Origin: Sabellastarte sp. h YS-2021
Taxonomy: Eukaryota > Annelida > Polychaeta > Sabellida > Sabellidae
Length of the DNA: 64,000 nucleotides
Direction: 5' to 3'
NCBI GenBank assembly: GCA_964017235.1
Contig: OZ024929.1
Coordinates: 110,779,793 to 110,843,792 of the forward strand
This document shows, piece by piece, positions 21,400-34,070 of the stretch (positions within the stretch are counted from its first letter, which is position 1; every line of letters starts with the position of its first letter). Made by a program: the position numbers and the translations under genes. The notes under the pieces are model-generated. The model worked only from the letters and a program-made list of their open reading frames with translations. It did not search any database and was not told the DNA's origin.

Positions 21400-23282
21400 A
21401 AGATTGAAAAAGTTTTTTTAATACCAAATTGATTCATGAATTGGTCTGGTTCACAAAATTTGATTTGCAAATCGATTCGGTTCACAATTTTATGATTCCT
21501 TTCGCCCCTAGTAATAAGAACTATTTCTTCTAGAAAAAAAAAATTGAATTTTCAAAATTCTCTGACAGTGGTCTTGAATTTTTGTGGAAATGGAAAATGT
21601 TATTTATTTAACTGTAAAACATACAGTGATTTTAGCAAATTTTACATCTGCTGCTCAGTAAAGTTGCTTCAAAGTTGAGTTTATCATATGGAAAAGGTCT
21701 TTTATCCCTCTCATTATTGTTTCTTGGGCTTTCAACCCAGTTTTGTGGTCACACTACCCCATATATTGGGAATCTATATTGAAGGTCAGATTTACCCCCG
21801 ACCCCTTGTTACGAGTCAAACTGGGTTTAAATAGGTATTGTAAGATTCTTTTAAGGTGTTTTTAGATGTTGACATGTTTAAAGCAAAACGACTATCATCA
21901 TAGTTTCAAAATATAGGTTCTTAAATAGGTTTTTAGGTTTAGGTTTTTAACAATTACTGCTATTAAACTGAATTCATAAGATTAACTTGTTTGATTTAAT
22001 TACAGTTTAGTGTCAATTAGTGTGATTTAAAAAAAAAGGTAATTTGCATTTTATTTTGAAAGTTTTTTCTTTGCTTTCTATAAGTTTTGTTTAATTTGAT
22101 CATATGAGTCACCCATAAAATCACCTATTACAAATGTCATATGGTTTGCCCCCCTTAAAGGTTTGACAGGATTAAGCCTCATTTGTATATGGGAGAAGCG
22201 ACCACAAGGCGGATTCTTTTCATATTTAGCAGGTGTATGCAGTAGCCCTGGGAAATTTTTTCTGAATATGCTGCGATGACATTTCACCAATCAGAGAGGT
22301 CACACAGTGTTCGACACTAACAAGAAATGTATGCTGGACCATAGGGCCAGTAACTCTCGATATCTACTGGTCCTTTAGATTTTGTGGTGGTCATTAATCA
22401 TGAGAAATAAAAGCACACTATTTTATTCAGTATCTCAGGTGAAAGTGTTGAATGAAATCTACTGGCAAAAGGGGCCAGTAACTTTTGAAATATGCAAGTC
22501 CTTAAAAAATTCTACTGGCCATGGACCAGGTGGACAGCATTACTATCAAACGCTGAGGTCACATGACCAAAAATGCGGTTTTTGGAAGGGCGTCCTTGTC
22601 CGGATGATACTTTTTGAAGCATTTTATCTATTCAGCTGAAATTTAGCAAATACCTTCCGCATATAAAAATCTGGGCGACATTAAATTTTGGCAGGGATAG
22701 GTTAAGAAATGACTGAGTTATTGATGATTAATTAAGCTCTAACAATTTTCTTAACAAGTAAAACACAAAACTGCTTGTATCTCCTTAACCGTGTGAGATG
22801 GTGTGATTTCGTTGAAATTTTCGACCCATGGGATGCTGCTGAGTAGCTGACCCAGGTTTCAGAAAAATTTTTGTCCCGCCAAAAATGGCGGCCATTTTGA
22901 ATTTTCGAATTTTTCGCAAAATTGCAAAAGACAAAAATGCTTGTATCTCGAAAACCATGTGAGATAGAGCAATTTCGGCAAAATTTTTTACCCATAAGGG
23001 ATCTTTGAAACACAATTCATTTTAGTTTCTGCAATTAAACATTGTTTGGTGAGGTTTGCTAAAATTTATTATATTCAGAGTAAAAATCATTCTTAAATTT
23101 TTATTATCTTAAGTAGGGCTGATATGTTCTAGCCCATCTTCAGATAGGCAACTCCTAAATTCTAAATTGATCCTAAATTGGACTATAGCCTATCTTAAAG
23201 TGGGCTGACTCCAATGTTGGGCCGCAAGATATATAAGCGCTATATGGGTTGCAGTGGTGTGTATGCAGAGATAAAAACACAG
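21400..23282. other. AT-rich spacer with a short two-copy repeat
   Basis: A two-copy ~163-bp tandem repeat lies at about 22767-23010 (TGCTTGTATCTCC/CGAAAACC and GTGTGAGAT). It includes CAAAAATGGCGGCCATTTTG, a palindrome-like block. Open frames on the minus strand at 22732-23015 are by-products of this repeat. Near 21700-21830 there is a diverged satellite 3-like piece. No gene was recognised. Confidence 0.45.
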
Positions 23283-23301
23283 TTTTATTGCATTAATACA
23301 C

Positions 23302-23474
23302 CTTACCTAACAGACGATAGCTATACTCCGGCGCCAGCCGGTCCCGCCAAACGCCAGAAAAAGACGTCCCGAGTTTCACCTCCGGCAGGACCGGTACACT
23401 ACAATCCACTCCCCAGGTGGCCTAGTTCCTGCTTCATTCGGCAGAGGGACGTGACGTCATAGCATCTTTTTCGT
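23302..23474 (+). repeat. Element C left inverted terminal repeat
   Basis: It runs from CTTACCTAACAGACGATAGC to CATAGCATCTTTTTCGT and is inverted at 29112-29283 with a few differences, for example GGCGCCAGCC against GCTAGCGC. Confidence 0.93.
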
Positions 23475-23584
23475 TTGGAGCGATTTGAAAAGTTCTGGTT
23501 TATATTTGTGTCATTTGTGGATATTTCTTCTTATACCTAGTGTTTTTTGTTTCCGAGTGAGTTCATATTGTTAGAGTATTCATC

Positions 23585-25578
23585 ATGTCTTCACCAGGAC
23601 AAAGAAAAGGGTCATGTGGACATATTATGGCCTCCTTTGACAAACATTCCAGGTGTGCCAGATGTCGGGATAAAGGACATGGCGAAGATCCCTGTGTGAA
23701 AAATCTTTCTTGTGAATTTTGTGACTTACTAACTCCTGAGCAGTTGCTACAGCTCTCTACACCTACCTATAAAATTCGGAAAGAAAAACAAAAAAGTAAG
23801 GAGATTCTTGTAGAACCATCAACAGTAACTGTAGTATCCCAAGCTGAGCAGGAAGGCACGGACCGTCCTTCTTCTGTTAATAGTTCTGTTGATTTTTTAT
23901 TGCCAGCTCCATCTTTCCGCAAGGAATTACAGGACTTGGATGATAAATGGTCTGTCAGGATGGCCAGATTAGAAGCTTTGATTACAATGGGTCAGCGTCC
24001 ACCTTCCCAGCAGCCTTCCTTTTCACCGGTCAAAGTACCGCTCGTGCATCAAGCACCTGCTGGAGCCTTATCTCAGACCCCTTTTATTCAGTCTTCTGTT
24101 CCTTCCGGCCACGCCGGTTTGGCTTCCGGCCCGAATGGAACCCAGACTTCAACTACAAATCCTATGAACACTTCTTCACCTCTTGTATCCAGAAACTGAT
24201 CAGGAACCGGTGTTTCAGCAGCACGGTCTGGTAGCTTCTGCTGTGTCTTCTTCCGGCCCGTTGCATTTCCCAGCCCGGGATATCATGTCACCGGACCAAG
24301 TTGAGGAAGGGGAAGTTTCTGAGCTGGAACCGGATGATCACCAGGACTCAGATTCCGGAGAGAAAGACAAAGTGTTAAGTGAGGACCAAAATTATCGAGA
24401 GACTGTATGCGGTGTCAGAGCTTTTATGGGGTGGACCCATATTCCAGATCTGGAATACTCGCCAACCTCTAGAGCGGATAACCCATGGATTGGACATCGT
24501 TCCCAGCCGGTTGGCAAAGTATCAATTTTGCCCCCTGCCAGAAGACTGGCTTTGTAAAAAATTAGAAAACATGAACTTGGTGCTAATTGAAGGTTATCCT
24601 TCCAAGTCATCTGAACCAGGGGGTCTGCACACGGACCAATTTTTGCGCCCCCCTAAGTCCCAGAGCCGCCGGTATGGGATACACCCAGCAGAACCCAAGG
24701 ATCCTACAAGGCCAGGCAAATACGTTAATTCATGGCCTAATGACGCGGCCAAAATCAACAGTGCCTTCTCTAGGATTGCCAAACCGAACATTGCCAATTC
24801 TCAACCTTCTGCTCGTCAGATCTTTCAAGACACTATCAGAAAGTGGGAAAAAGCTGCCAAGGAGTCCAGAACAGCTTAGAATTTTACAAAGTGAACTGGG
24901 AAAAGGAAAATCCTCTGCCAAGGCTCAGTCAGCCTTAGACGAGCTCCACTATTTGACCAGTTTCAATCAGAACGTGAGTTTTGCCATGGGGAAGTCATTA
25001 CAACATCTCTCCGACTCCGTAGGGACTCCTACTTAGAGCATTTGAAACAGGGTGTAAAGCCAGACACCTTTTCCGCCCTGAGGAATTGCCCTCTGAATGG
25101 TTACGTCCTTTTCCCTGACACCGTCATAAGAAAGGCTGAGGATGAAATTGCCCAGCATAAATCTGCTAAGCGTACCTCCCAGCCTGGTCCGGGCCATGGG
25201 GGGTTTGCCGGTGGGCACAAGAAAGGTAAAGTTAGGTATCAGCCCTACTCCACCGGATGGAAAAGTCAAGATACTTCTAAAACCTCTGGCAACTCTGGTA
25301 AAGATATGCCAGCCTGGACAACTTTTGGAGGGTGCGGCAGACCCCGAGGTAGAGGCCGTGGAGGTCCATCTAACCGCGGATCCCAGGCTCCAAGGACAAT
25401 AATCAGTACAAATGACAATTATGGTATAATAGACCCGGTTCTGACAACCCGGTCCTTGAATGTTGTGTTAACAGAAACTCAAAAGACAGTCAATGTTCCA
25501 ACAACTGTAAATTGCTCTGTTGCCAGTCTTGTACATTTTGCAACAAACAGTGTAAGGCAGCCGCAAAAGAAAGGCTAA
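23585..25578 (+). pseudogene. Element C gag pseudogene
   Basis: The first 204 codons (23585-24199) are open from MSSPGQRKGS. They include a Cys/His-rich N-terminal region, with CGHIMASFDKHSRCARCR, then DPC and CEFC, a pattern shared with B and D and likely metal-binding. A frameshift near 24190 moves to the frame ending at 24557, then to the frame ending at 24879, then to those ending at 25036 and 25578. The last part is basic and Gly-rich (GRPRGRGRGGPSNRG), as expected for the nucleic-acid-binding C-terminus of Gag. At least four frame breaks separate it from function. Confidence 0.85.
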
Positions 25579-25599
25579 GTCCTCCATTAAAACACAAAG

Positions 25600-27680
25600 T
25601 AGAAATAAAGTCTGTGAACTGTGTTTCTTTTGTCGATCATTGTGTTTCTTTCCCAACTTTTCCCAATGCCCACAGTGTTGTTCATGCTCCACTAGTAGGC
25701 GGTCGCCTGCAGCTGTTTTGGCAGACCTGGGCCCGCCTGGGGGCAAATCAAAGAGTGGTGTCAATCTTGAAAGAAGGTTATGTGCTCCCGTTCAAACTCA
25801 AGCCCCCACTAGTGAGACACCCCCTGATAGTCAGTGGGTATGCCACCCCAACAGAAACCTCTTCCTAAAGGAAGCCATTCAAAACCTATTGGGCAAAAAG
25901 GCATTGTCTGCTTAGAGATGGTAAGGGTTCGAGCATCTCTAGCCTTCTTCAACAGACTATTCATAGTTCCCAAACCAAATCAGAAATGGCGACCGGTCAT
26001 GTACCTCAGTGCTCTAAACAAATTTTTGAGCGTAAAAACATTCAAAATGGAAACCCCAGAGACAATTCGGATTTCCTTGCAACAAAGGGAATGGGTGACT
26101 TTGCTGGATTTCAGCGACGCCTACTTCCACATTCCTATTCACACCGGGTCCCGAAAATATCTCAGGTTCCACTTCCAAAACCAGTCCTACCAGCCCTTCC
26201 CTTTGGCCTCTCAACAGCTCCGATGGAGTTCACTTGTGTGGTCAAAGAGGTCAAGTTAATGGCTCAGTCCAGGGGTATAAGGATCCACGAGTACCTAGAC
26301 GACTGGTTGATTCGAGTCCCGACCAAAGAATCCTTCCACCAGGGGACCCAATCCCTCCTCGCCCTTTGTCAGGAGTTGGGTTGGGTGGTCAACCTACAAA
26401 AGTCAGAGTTGGAACCCAAGCAGGTGTTCGAGTTTATGGGTTACAAGTACAATCTCTCTCACGGTCTGCTCAAACCGACTCAGAACCGTTGGGAGTCGAT
26501 TCTACAGAAGGTGGAATCCATCCTGGCCAGTCCATCATGCCGAGTCAGGAAGTTTATGTCCCTGATAGGCCTTCTCACAGCAACAGAGAAACAGGTCCCA
26601 CTGGGGAGGCTTCATATGAGACCCGTTCAGTGGCACCTCAAAAGACATTGGAGGGTTCCAGAATCTCTAGAAAAGGAGATCCCAGTTCCAAGGTCGCTTC
26701 ACCCACACCTTCTATGGTGGACCAAGTAGACAAATGTCTTAATAGGCCAGCCTCTGCACCCTTTGCGTTCACCCCATTCAAATCTTTACAGACACCTAAA
26801 AAGAAGGTTGGGGTGCTCACTTAGGCGACTTCACAACAAGCGGCACCTGGTCAGTTCCAGAAAGCCGTCTTCATGTAAATATCTTGGAACTAAAAGCTGT
26901 CTTGCTAGCCCTAAAAAGATTCCAACACTTGGTACAGGGGAAAGTCGTTCTAGTTGCAACAGACAACACTACAGTTGTGGCATACATCAACAAGAAGGGA
27001 GGTATGAGGTCAGGCTCACTTTGTGCCCTTCTATGACGTCTCCTTTGCTGGTGCAATCTGAGACATGTTGTTCTAAAGGCCAGACACATCCCAGGCCATC
27101 TGAATGTGATTGCAGACAAATTGTCTCGTCAAGGCCAAATCATTCAGACGGAGTGGTCCCTTCATCAGGAGGTTTTCAACCTCCTAGTTCAGACTTGGCA
27201 CCGTGCACAAGTGGACATGTTTGCGACAAAGTACAATTACAAACTAGCCCAATATACGTGTCTCCAGTCCCAGACCCCAATGCTTGGGCGGTGGATGCTC
27301 TAACAGTCTCTTGGGAGAACCTGGACATGTATGCCTTTCCCCCAGTGTCGTTACTGGGCAAAGTGGTCAGCAAACTATCGAACCATCTTTACAAGAGACT
27401 GAAGAGAGTGATCCTAATAGCTCCGGGTTGGCCCAACATGCCATGGTTCTGGGATCTGGTGGAACTGTCGTCCGAGATCCCTCTTTGCCTACCCAATCAG
27501 CCCGACCTAGTGACTCAACCATTCAACAAGGCTCATCACAGGGATCTGTCCAACCTAAACCTTCACGCCTGGCTCCTAGAGCCAAGACAATCAAGGAGCA
27601 AGGTTTCTCTAGTCCAGTGGCGTCATGAATTGAGGCTCCTCAGAGAAGTTCAACCAGAACAGTCTATGAGGCAAAGTGGG
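25600..27680 (+). pseudogene. Element C RT/RNase H/Dam-like pseudogene
   Basis: RT motifs are recognisable: RLFIVPKPNQKWRPV near 25950-26000, a motif A DFSDAYFHIPIH near 26107-26140, and EYLDDWLI near 26289. A frame change around 26170-26215 separates motif A from the YLDD motif. The frame ends in a stop near 26729 (HPHLLWWTK), RNase H survives only in pieces, and the Dam-like part (SPVPDPNAWAVDALTVSW, then APGWPNMPWFWDL) reads openly near 27260-27460. Confidence 0.85.
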
Positions 27681-28611
27681 CCATTTTTGTCAGATGGTGT
27701 GAGACAAGTCAGGTGGACTTCAGGTCTCCATCTGTAAAACAGATAGCAGATTTTCTCCTGCATCTTTTCCAGGAGAAGAATCTCCAGCCCAGTACCATTG
27801 ATGGTTATAGATCAGCCATTGCGAACAAATTGGGCAATTCCTCCTTGAATGTCAGCAAAAATGAAAACTTAATTCGCCTTTTGGACAGTTTTCATAGAGA
27901 TAGGCCTAAGGGGTGACAAGGAATTCCTTCTTGGAACCTCTCCTTGGTATTACATCAACTCACCAAACCACCCTTTAAACCTCTCAGAAAGGCCTCATTA
28001 AAACATCTGACCTTTAAGACGGTTTTTCTCCTAGCTCTGGGTTCTGGAAAGCGTAGGAGTGAGATACACGCATGGCTAAACAAAAGTAATTAGGCTGACT
28101 GGTCAAAAGTGTCCCTTTACCGTTCTCCAAGTTTCTTGGCTAAGAACCACTTGGCAAAAGAGGGTCCAGAGTGCGTGGCTTCAGTGGTCATCCCGGCTCT
28201 GGCTCCTACTCTGGATAAGTCCCTGAAGGAGGACAGGTCACTCTGTCCAGTAAGAGCTTTACGCTGTTATCTGGACAAAACACAAGATCTCCGACAAGGC
28301 AAAGAGCTGGTCTTTGTCTCCTTCAAAAAGGGCTTTACTGAGGATATCTCTCCTGCTACAATCTCATTTTGGATAAAGCAAACGGTTATCCTTTGCTATG
28401 AGCTGTCAGATCAAGAGGCTCTAACTTTGCATCAGCCTTTGCGGCTTTTAAAGCCTTTCAAGGTGGCATCTCACTGGACCAAAATCTGTCAACTTGCCAC
28501 TGGAAGTCCCACAACACCTTTACTCAATTCTATCTAAAAGATGTTGCTTCGGCAGACTCGGAGCTCTTCCATTTAGGTCCTGTGGTGGCTGCCCAGCAGA
28601 TCCATCACTGA
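27590..28611 (+). pseudogene. Element C tyrosine recombinase pseudogene lacking the H-x-x-R box
   Basis: Aligned with A, this frame has a stop near 27628 (PVAS then TGA), a TGA near 27914 (DRPKG), a TAG near 28089 and a ~20-bp deletion near 28430. That deletion removes the segment equivalent to KAHDVR and shifts the frame. Box I GKRRSEIHAW near 28050 is intact. After the deletion the Tyr region SHNTFTQFYLKDV continues in another frame to ~28611. It cannot be catalytic. Confidence 0.88.
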
Positions 28612-28816
28612 ACCCCCTATGCTCCTATCTTGTATATAGTGTACATAAGAGTTATGAGTTTTTGTTGGTATAGGTCTCCCCTTGTTTGACCTATTCCTTA
28701 ATTATAAGGTTTTTTACCTGGGTGCCTGACAAACGAGGTATGAAACCTTTCTCCGCTCCTACTTGGGTGTATCTGGAATCTGAATTCTCTAGGATGGAAG
28801 TTTCTTCCTCCCCTCA

Positions 28817-28838
28817 GAGCAGAAAAATGGGGGGGGGG
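28817..28838 (+). promoter_or_regulatory. Conserved A-rich/G-run purine tract, element C
   Basis: TTCTTCCTCCCCTCAGAGC is followed by AGAAAAATGG and a G run. It has the same order and place as in A, B and D, although one T interrupts it. Confidence 0.5.
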
Positions 28839-28959
28839 TCTCCTTGGGCCTTAAGAGCCTTGGTTTGACCTTTCACCAAACAGGCTAGTATCTTTGAGCC
28901 CAGGCATTCAGTTCCCTTTTATCCTGAGAAGCTGCCCTCCATCCAATGGGTAGTTATTC

Positions 28960-29058
28960 TAGCTATCGTCTGTTAGGTAAGGTGTATTAACGCAATAAAA
29001 TTGCAAATTTTAATTAGTAAATTTAATTTTTATTAGTTAATACCTTACCTAACAGACG
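28960..29058 (+). repeat. Element C internal complementary region (ICR)
   Basis: TAGCTATCGTCTGTTAGG, AACGCAATAAAATTGC and ACCTTACCTAACAGACG complement the two outer ends in turn. Confidence 0.95.
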
Positions 29059-29111
29059 GGAGAATCCCTCCCGGCCTTCCCCGCCTTCAGCTTTAGTTTC
29101 AAATCTAGGGG

Positions 29112-29283
29112 ACGAAAAAATGCTATGACGTCACATCCCTCTGGCGAATGAAGCAGGAACTAGGCCACGTGGCAAGTGGATTGTAGTGTACTGGTCCTGC
29201 CGGAGGTGAAACTCGGGACGTCTTTTTCTGGCGTTTTGCGGGACCGGCTAGCGCTGGAGTATAGCTATCATCTGTTAGGTAAG
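29112..29283 (-). repeat. Element C right inverted terminal repeat
   Basis: Inverted copy of 23302-23474, followed outward by the AT-rich end ending TTGCAATTTT. Confidence 0.93.
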
Positions 29284-29459
29284 GTATTAACTAATAAAAA
29301 TTTAATTTACTAATTAAAATTTGCAATTTTGTACATTTTATTGTCTGCCAGGCTTCCATGCATCCTTTTGTTTGTTTGTCATGTTTTTACATAAAATCTC
29401 ATTCATCTATGAAGTTGTCTTTACCAAATTTACAAACAATGTTTATGGCAATAAAAAAG

Positions 29460-30190
29460 TGTCGGTAAAAAATTTTGGCCTGATTTTGAAAAACAAAATG
29501 GCCTTTACTGATTGTTGAAAAATCATTAATATGTTCCAATACTTAAAATATTGCAGCTACTTAATCAGATTTTCACAAAATGTATGAAAGTTTGTTTGAT
29601 AGTAATTTTGATCTTATTATGAAAACAAAATGGCCTAATTTTGAAAACAAATTCGCCATCGTATCTAAGGTTAAATGCGGCTCATCATAGTGAAAAGTCC
29701 TTATATCCCAAATCCATATCCTTCGTCCTAGGGATTTATTGTATTAGAACAAGTTACAGAAAATTATGGTATGTAGATCTTGTCCAAGTGTTGAATTGTA
29801 CCTTTGATCCCTGCTTCAAGATCGAGTTTTGTCATCGTATTTTAAAGACCTTATATCTCCATCATTATTGGCTCTTGGGCATATTTTCTAAGTGTCGAAT
29901 TTTACCTTTGAACTCTGCTTTAAGGTCAAGTTGGATTATAATACTGAAAAGGCCTTATTGTTTTCCCATTATTGACCCTAGGGCTTTAAAATGTAAAGAC
30001 AAATTATAGGAAGTCATGGTCCATGAATCTTGTTCAAGTGTTGACTTTTGCCTTTGACAGTTGTTTCAAGGCCAAGTGGGGTCATACTAAAAAGCCTTAT
30101 TGCTCCCTTATTATTGGTTCTATGCCTTCAAAATATGAAAAAAGACTCTTTAGAAATCATGGAATGTGATTCTTTCCCAAGTGTTGAAGG
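29460..30190 (+). repeat. Diverged satellite 3-like units
   Basis: Units share CCTTATATCTCC or equivalents, ATTATTGG, TCTTGTCCAAGTGTTGAA and TTCAAGGTCAAGT at roughly 105-145-bp spacing. The sequence continues at 30640-30790 after a retroposon. The open frame at 29641-30009 is a by-product. Confidence 0.65.
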
Positions 30191-30625
30191 TCTATAGTTA
30201 GTTTAAAATTTAGGTGCAAGAACACCTCAGTGTTATTCTGCACCAATAAAGTCAATAAATACTTTAACTAAATAATATGTACAACATGATCAAATATACA
30301 AGAAAACCAAAAAAATCTCATGACTAGATAAACGGATTAAATTTTTAAAAAGATATTAAACTGTGGTAAAATAGAATACATGTATATACATAAAAAGAAT
30401 AACAAAATAAGAGAGCCTAAAAATTGACAAGACTATACAACAAAAAACTGTACAGAAACAACAAAACAGTTACAAACTATAAATAAAGTAAAAGTAACAA
30501 AAGATCAATAAAATTTAGTGTAGCTTAGTATTGTATGTGATAGTCATATCTCCTCTCATTTAGTCACCTCTTACGACACGCAGGAGAACATGTTGGGCCT
30601 ATTCTACTTTCCCCGGGCCCACAGG
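30190..30625 (-). mobile_element. Retroposon with a 15-bp target-site duplication
   Basis: The segment interrupts a satellite unit and is flanked by TTCCCAAGTGTTGAA on both sides (about 30174-30189 and 30627-30641). On the minus strand it begins CCCCCTGTGGGCCCGGGG, AAAGTAGAATAGGCCC and CTGCGTGTCGTAAGAGG, and then becomes AT-rich. I recall that head as a common mollusc repeat but cannot name the family. No Pol III boxes or ORF are obvious. Confidence 0.7.
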
Positions 30626-30639
30626 GGGATTCCCAAGTG

Positions 30640-30790
30640 TTGAATTTAAGCTTTGACTCCTGATTCATTGTGAAGTGGGGTGATCATACTAACAAGGCCT
30701 TATAGATCTCCCTCATTACTGGTTTTTGGGCTATTAACCCCATTTCAAGGTCAGACTACTTCCACTATTGCTCAATACCCAGCGGGAGAT
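30640..30790 (+). repeat. Satellite 3-like unit ending in a GCGGGAGATAA half-hairpin
   Basis: AAGTGTTGAATTTAAGC and TAGATCTCCCTCATTACTGG continue the array seen before the retroposon. It stops at CCCAGCGGGAGATAACC. Confidence 0.6.
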
Positions 30791-30799
30791 AACCTTGCG

Positions 30800-31839
30800 T
30801 TAGAGCCTCCATCATCTGTTAGGAGAAGATAGTTTTGTTTGGATGGTAGAATGTTTAGGAGATGTTAGTTTAAACAGTGGAAAACTGTAAATGAATTTGG
30901 GAAAGTGGAAATAAAGTAATAAAATTAAATATTTCTAATATCTAAGGTTCAGATATAAGTAGTATTATGTTTAATGACAGGCTCAATCAACTGATCTAAA
31001 AGATTTTGAACTAACATGTACAGGTAGTGAAGTTAAATATACATGGTGGTTAATCTTACTATTGCACAGTCTTCATCAAAGATAGTCTCACTCAACACAG
31101 GAAATGTTATTATGTTCAAATTTAGATTTTTCAACCAGATTTTGTCTGCCAAATTTTGTTTGTAATATAATTTTCCGTTTTTCACAGATATCTGAAATTT
31201 ATTTTCAATAAATTAGCGGACTTAATTTGCTATATTTGCTACACGGGTTGGTTTACAGTAACAGGGATTCATGATTCAGGTTATACAAGATAAAGAGTGT
31301 TGATAACCCAGTCAGTTTCTGGTTTTCTTGTTGCCCAATGTGGTTGAGCTTTTCTCCACAACTTGTGTTTGTGCTCATTGTTTAGATATTAAGGATGATC
31401 TTAATGACTTTGTAATTTCTTGCTCTTGAGTGGATTGTAATAATACTAAATAAATAAAAAATACTGATTATGTATTTAGCAGGAGTGTTGTATCATGGCA
31501 TATTGTGGCAACCTTCAGCATTTTTAATCTATTTATTTTCAGTGTTTGATTTAATATCTAATCAGGTCAGATGTGAAAGAATTTTTCATTATTTCACTTA
31601 ATGAGGGAGGAGGTCACTTGAGTAAAAATAAGTCAAATGGAAAATAGCAAATACTTTGTTTTAATTGGGAAATAAATTAAGATAAAGTATGTCACACTGC
31701 ATGTGTTTGTGTACAAGGTTTACAAGATTTGTTTTGAAACCACTTATCACATGACCACAGGCTTATAATGCACAGGGAAACTTATAGTTGATAATGTATT
31801 CTATAATAATCTTACTCTTTGTATGTTTTTATGTTTCAG
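30800..31839. other. AT-rich unique sequence
   Basis: No repeat or coding pattern was recognised. It could be intronic. Confidence 0.35.
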
Positions 31840-31883
31840 GAATGTCTTCTCCAGGCACTTTCTTCTATTTGTGTGTCTTGCAA
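31840..31883 (+). CDS. Possible 44-bp host exon (+ strand)
   Basis: A pyrimidine-rich tract ending TTTATGTTTCAG precedes it and CAA|GTAAGTC follows, so both splice sites are near consensus. The 44-bp length is not a multiple of three. Two frames are open, one reading SSPGTFFYLCVLQ and the other ECLLQALSSICVSC. No neighbouring + strand exon was found, so this may be chance. Confidence 0.3.
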
Positions 31884-33945
31884 GTAAGTCAGTACTATTT
31901 ATCTCCAAAAATCTAACAAATCTTTTCTTTTGAAGAAATTTACCCTTGTGCTTGGTGCCCATTGTTTGCATTATTGAATCAGAGATGGTCCATTTTGTAA
32001 CTTCTGTGTTAATTTATCTGTAGTGAATATGACATTGGGTTGGTATGATTATTGCACACATTTGCTGAGGTAGATATTAGTTATAGGCCTCATGGTATTT
32101 TTTCCAGTAGAGTCGGGTTTTTTTTCTTGAAGCTTCGTTGCCATCAATGGATACTGATAAATTTTGCAATTCAACGTCCCAACATCAGCAGTCACTGATA
32201 AATTTTATTTGTTGGCTGTCAATTGTCCAACATAGAAAGGAAAAGTAGTAGTGGGTAAATCATTTGGCTGTGTGGACATCAGTATGGAATGTAAGAATAT
32301 TTTTATATCAGCAGTGGTGAGGGAGTGGTCGGAGTTTAATATCGTGTACAAAATAGTCCGAATCTGTGATAAAGAAAAAATTTGTTCTGCCAGATCCCAA
32401 CTAAGTTACAGGAAGTGAACTGTATCAAAACACACTCGAGGAGTTATGGCAGAAGAGTCATAACGCCTGAAAAAAAGGTGGCCCTGTATAATTTCACTAC
32501 CCACACTAAAGAATGTTCAAGCAAGTTGACAAGTCTACAGTATAAATTGCATTTGTTGACTGAAATACTTTTATTAAGTCTCAACAACTCTTAAGCAGTT
32601 GACATATTAGCATAATCCTGTTTACAACTGTTGTCAGTGCATAATCTTGAATACAAGTGAGATTATTTCTCTCCATATAATTGGAATCAGTAAAGTTTCA
32701 ACTTTTTTAATACTCAGTTGGTGTCACTTAAACAGATTGCAATTTAGCTTGCAACAGGGATAATGCCTCTTCAATAGAGAAACTAAGTGACAATGATATC
32801 CTTCTTTTGTTGATAGATGATGTTCAGTCTTTCAGTATACATTTTGCGTTATGAATTACCATCAGTTATCACTACATGATAACCAGGATACACAGTTGTA
32901 AATCTGGCAGTGGTGGCGGCACTGCCACTTTGTTTTTTTTTTAACATTAGTTGACAACTTGACAGTGTTGGTTTTCATAAACAAATATATAGAGTCCACC
33001 TACATCCAAAAGTGTGAAAAAATTGAGTACAAAATAACTTATTGCTGAGTTTTTGCCATTAAACGCTTATGAAGATACGAGATAAATGCACTTCCAGTGT
33101 AAGGCATGATATTTTGAACATTTAAGACACTTTGAAAGCCTTAGTCACATTTCCTGCCATCAATTAATGTATAGGTGGCTCTGTGGCATTATGTAATTGC
33201 TTTGTACATGTTTATCAGAAGATGATACACTTTGTTCAGTAAGTACTTGAGATATTGATTTTATGAAAAACTCTTACTAACTGTATCTGGTGCAATTAAT
33301 TCCTTTGAGCCACAATAATTGGGAGGCATCACAAAATTAATTTCCATATTCAAAGAGGTCAGACAGCTGTGTGTGGAAAGACTTATAGAGGTTTTTATTT
33401 TGACACAGTTGATAACTATTCTTGTAAAAACATGTACGTGTACCATGCACCATAAGTGTAATGCCATTTTGTGATTTTTGTCACAGGAAGGAAAACTTTC
33501 CACTTTAAGTATATTAAAATTTCTAAGAATAGGGGAGCCCTGTCATGTCATTTCTCTAGGGAAATTGATAAATAAACCAATTTTAATATATTGTTGGGTT
33601 TCTATTTTTCTGTTTTGTCCTTTTATGTGGTGTGTGGCCAAATTTAGGTTTAAAAGAACAATTTTCAATAAAAACACCAACTTTATACTAATACACTTAT
33701 ATTGTCTTTATATACAGATTATATACAATTTTTCACAATAAAAACAAATATGTACACTGAAGCCTCTCACTTCACACAAGACTCTAACCCTAGAGTCTCT
33801 CTAACAACTCCAGATATAACTACCTAACACAACCTGACATCACCATCCTACCCAACTGGCTGTGAGCCTCTCCTTTTATACTGTTTTCTGCACCAAAGCC
33901 CACCTCCCATCATTCATTAGCCCGCAAAACTGTGACACAACATAA
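31884..33945. other. AT-rich unique sequence
   Basis: Small open frames (for example 32382-32594 and 33478-33741) have no supporting motif or splice signals. Nothing firm was seen. Confidence 0.35.
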
Positions 33946-34070
33946 AACCCACAAACTGCGGGTGCCCGCAATAGCCCACAAAACTGTGGGGGCCCGCAAA
34001 TAGCCCACAAACTGCGGGGGCCCGCAAATGCCTGCAAATTTATGAGGAGCCCGCAAATACCTACAAATCC
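33946..34070. repeat. ~35-40-bp minisatellite, CCCGCAAATAGCC type
   Basis: About four units of TGCCCGCAATAGCCCACAAA and GGGGCCCGCAAATAGCC type are present, degenerating at the right end. The open minus-strand frame here is a by-product. Confidence 0.75.

Larger units (their letters stand above)
23283..29330 (+). mobile_element. DIRS-like retrotransposon C (complete ends, decayed genes)
   Basis: It is bounded by TTTT at 23283-23286 and 29327-29330. Inverted repeats lie at 23302-23474 and 29112-29283 and an ICR at 28960-29058. It is the same family as A, sharing ACGCCAGAAAAAGACGTCC, but is distinct in sequence. Gag, RT/RNase H/Dam-like and recombinase regions are all present and all frameshifted or interrupted. 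Confidence 0.94.

Noticed and set aside
22732-23015. Minus-strand coding gene
   Set aside because: Two overlapping frames in a two-copy repeat, without splice signals or motif.
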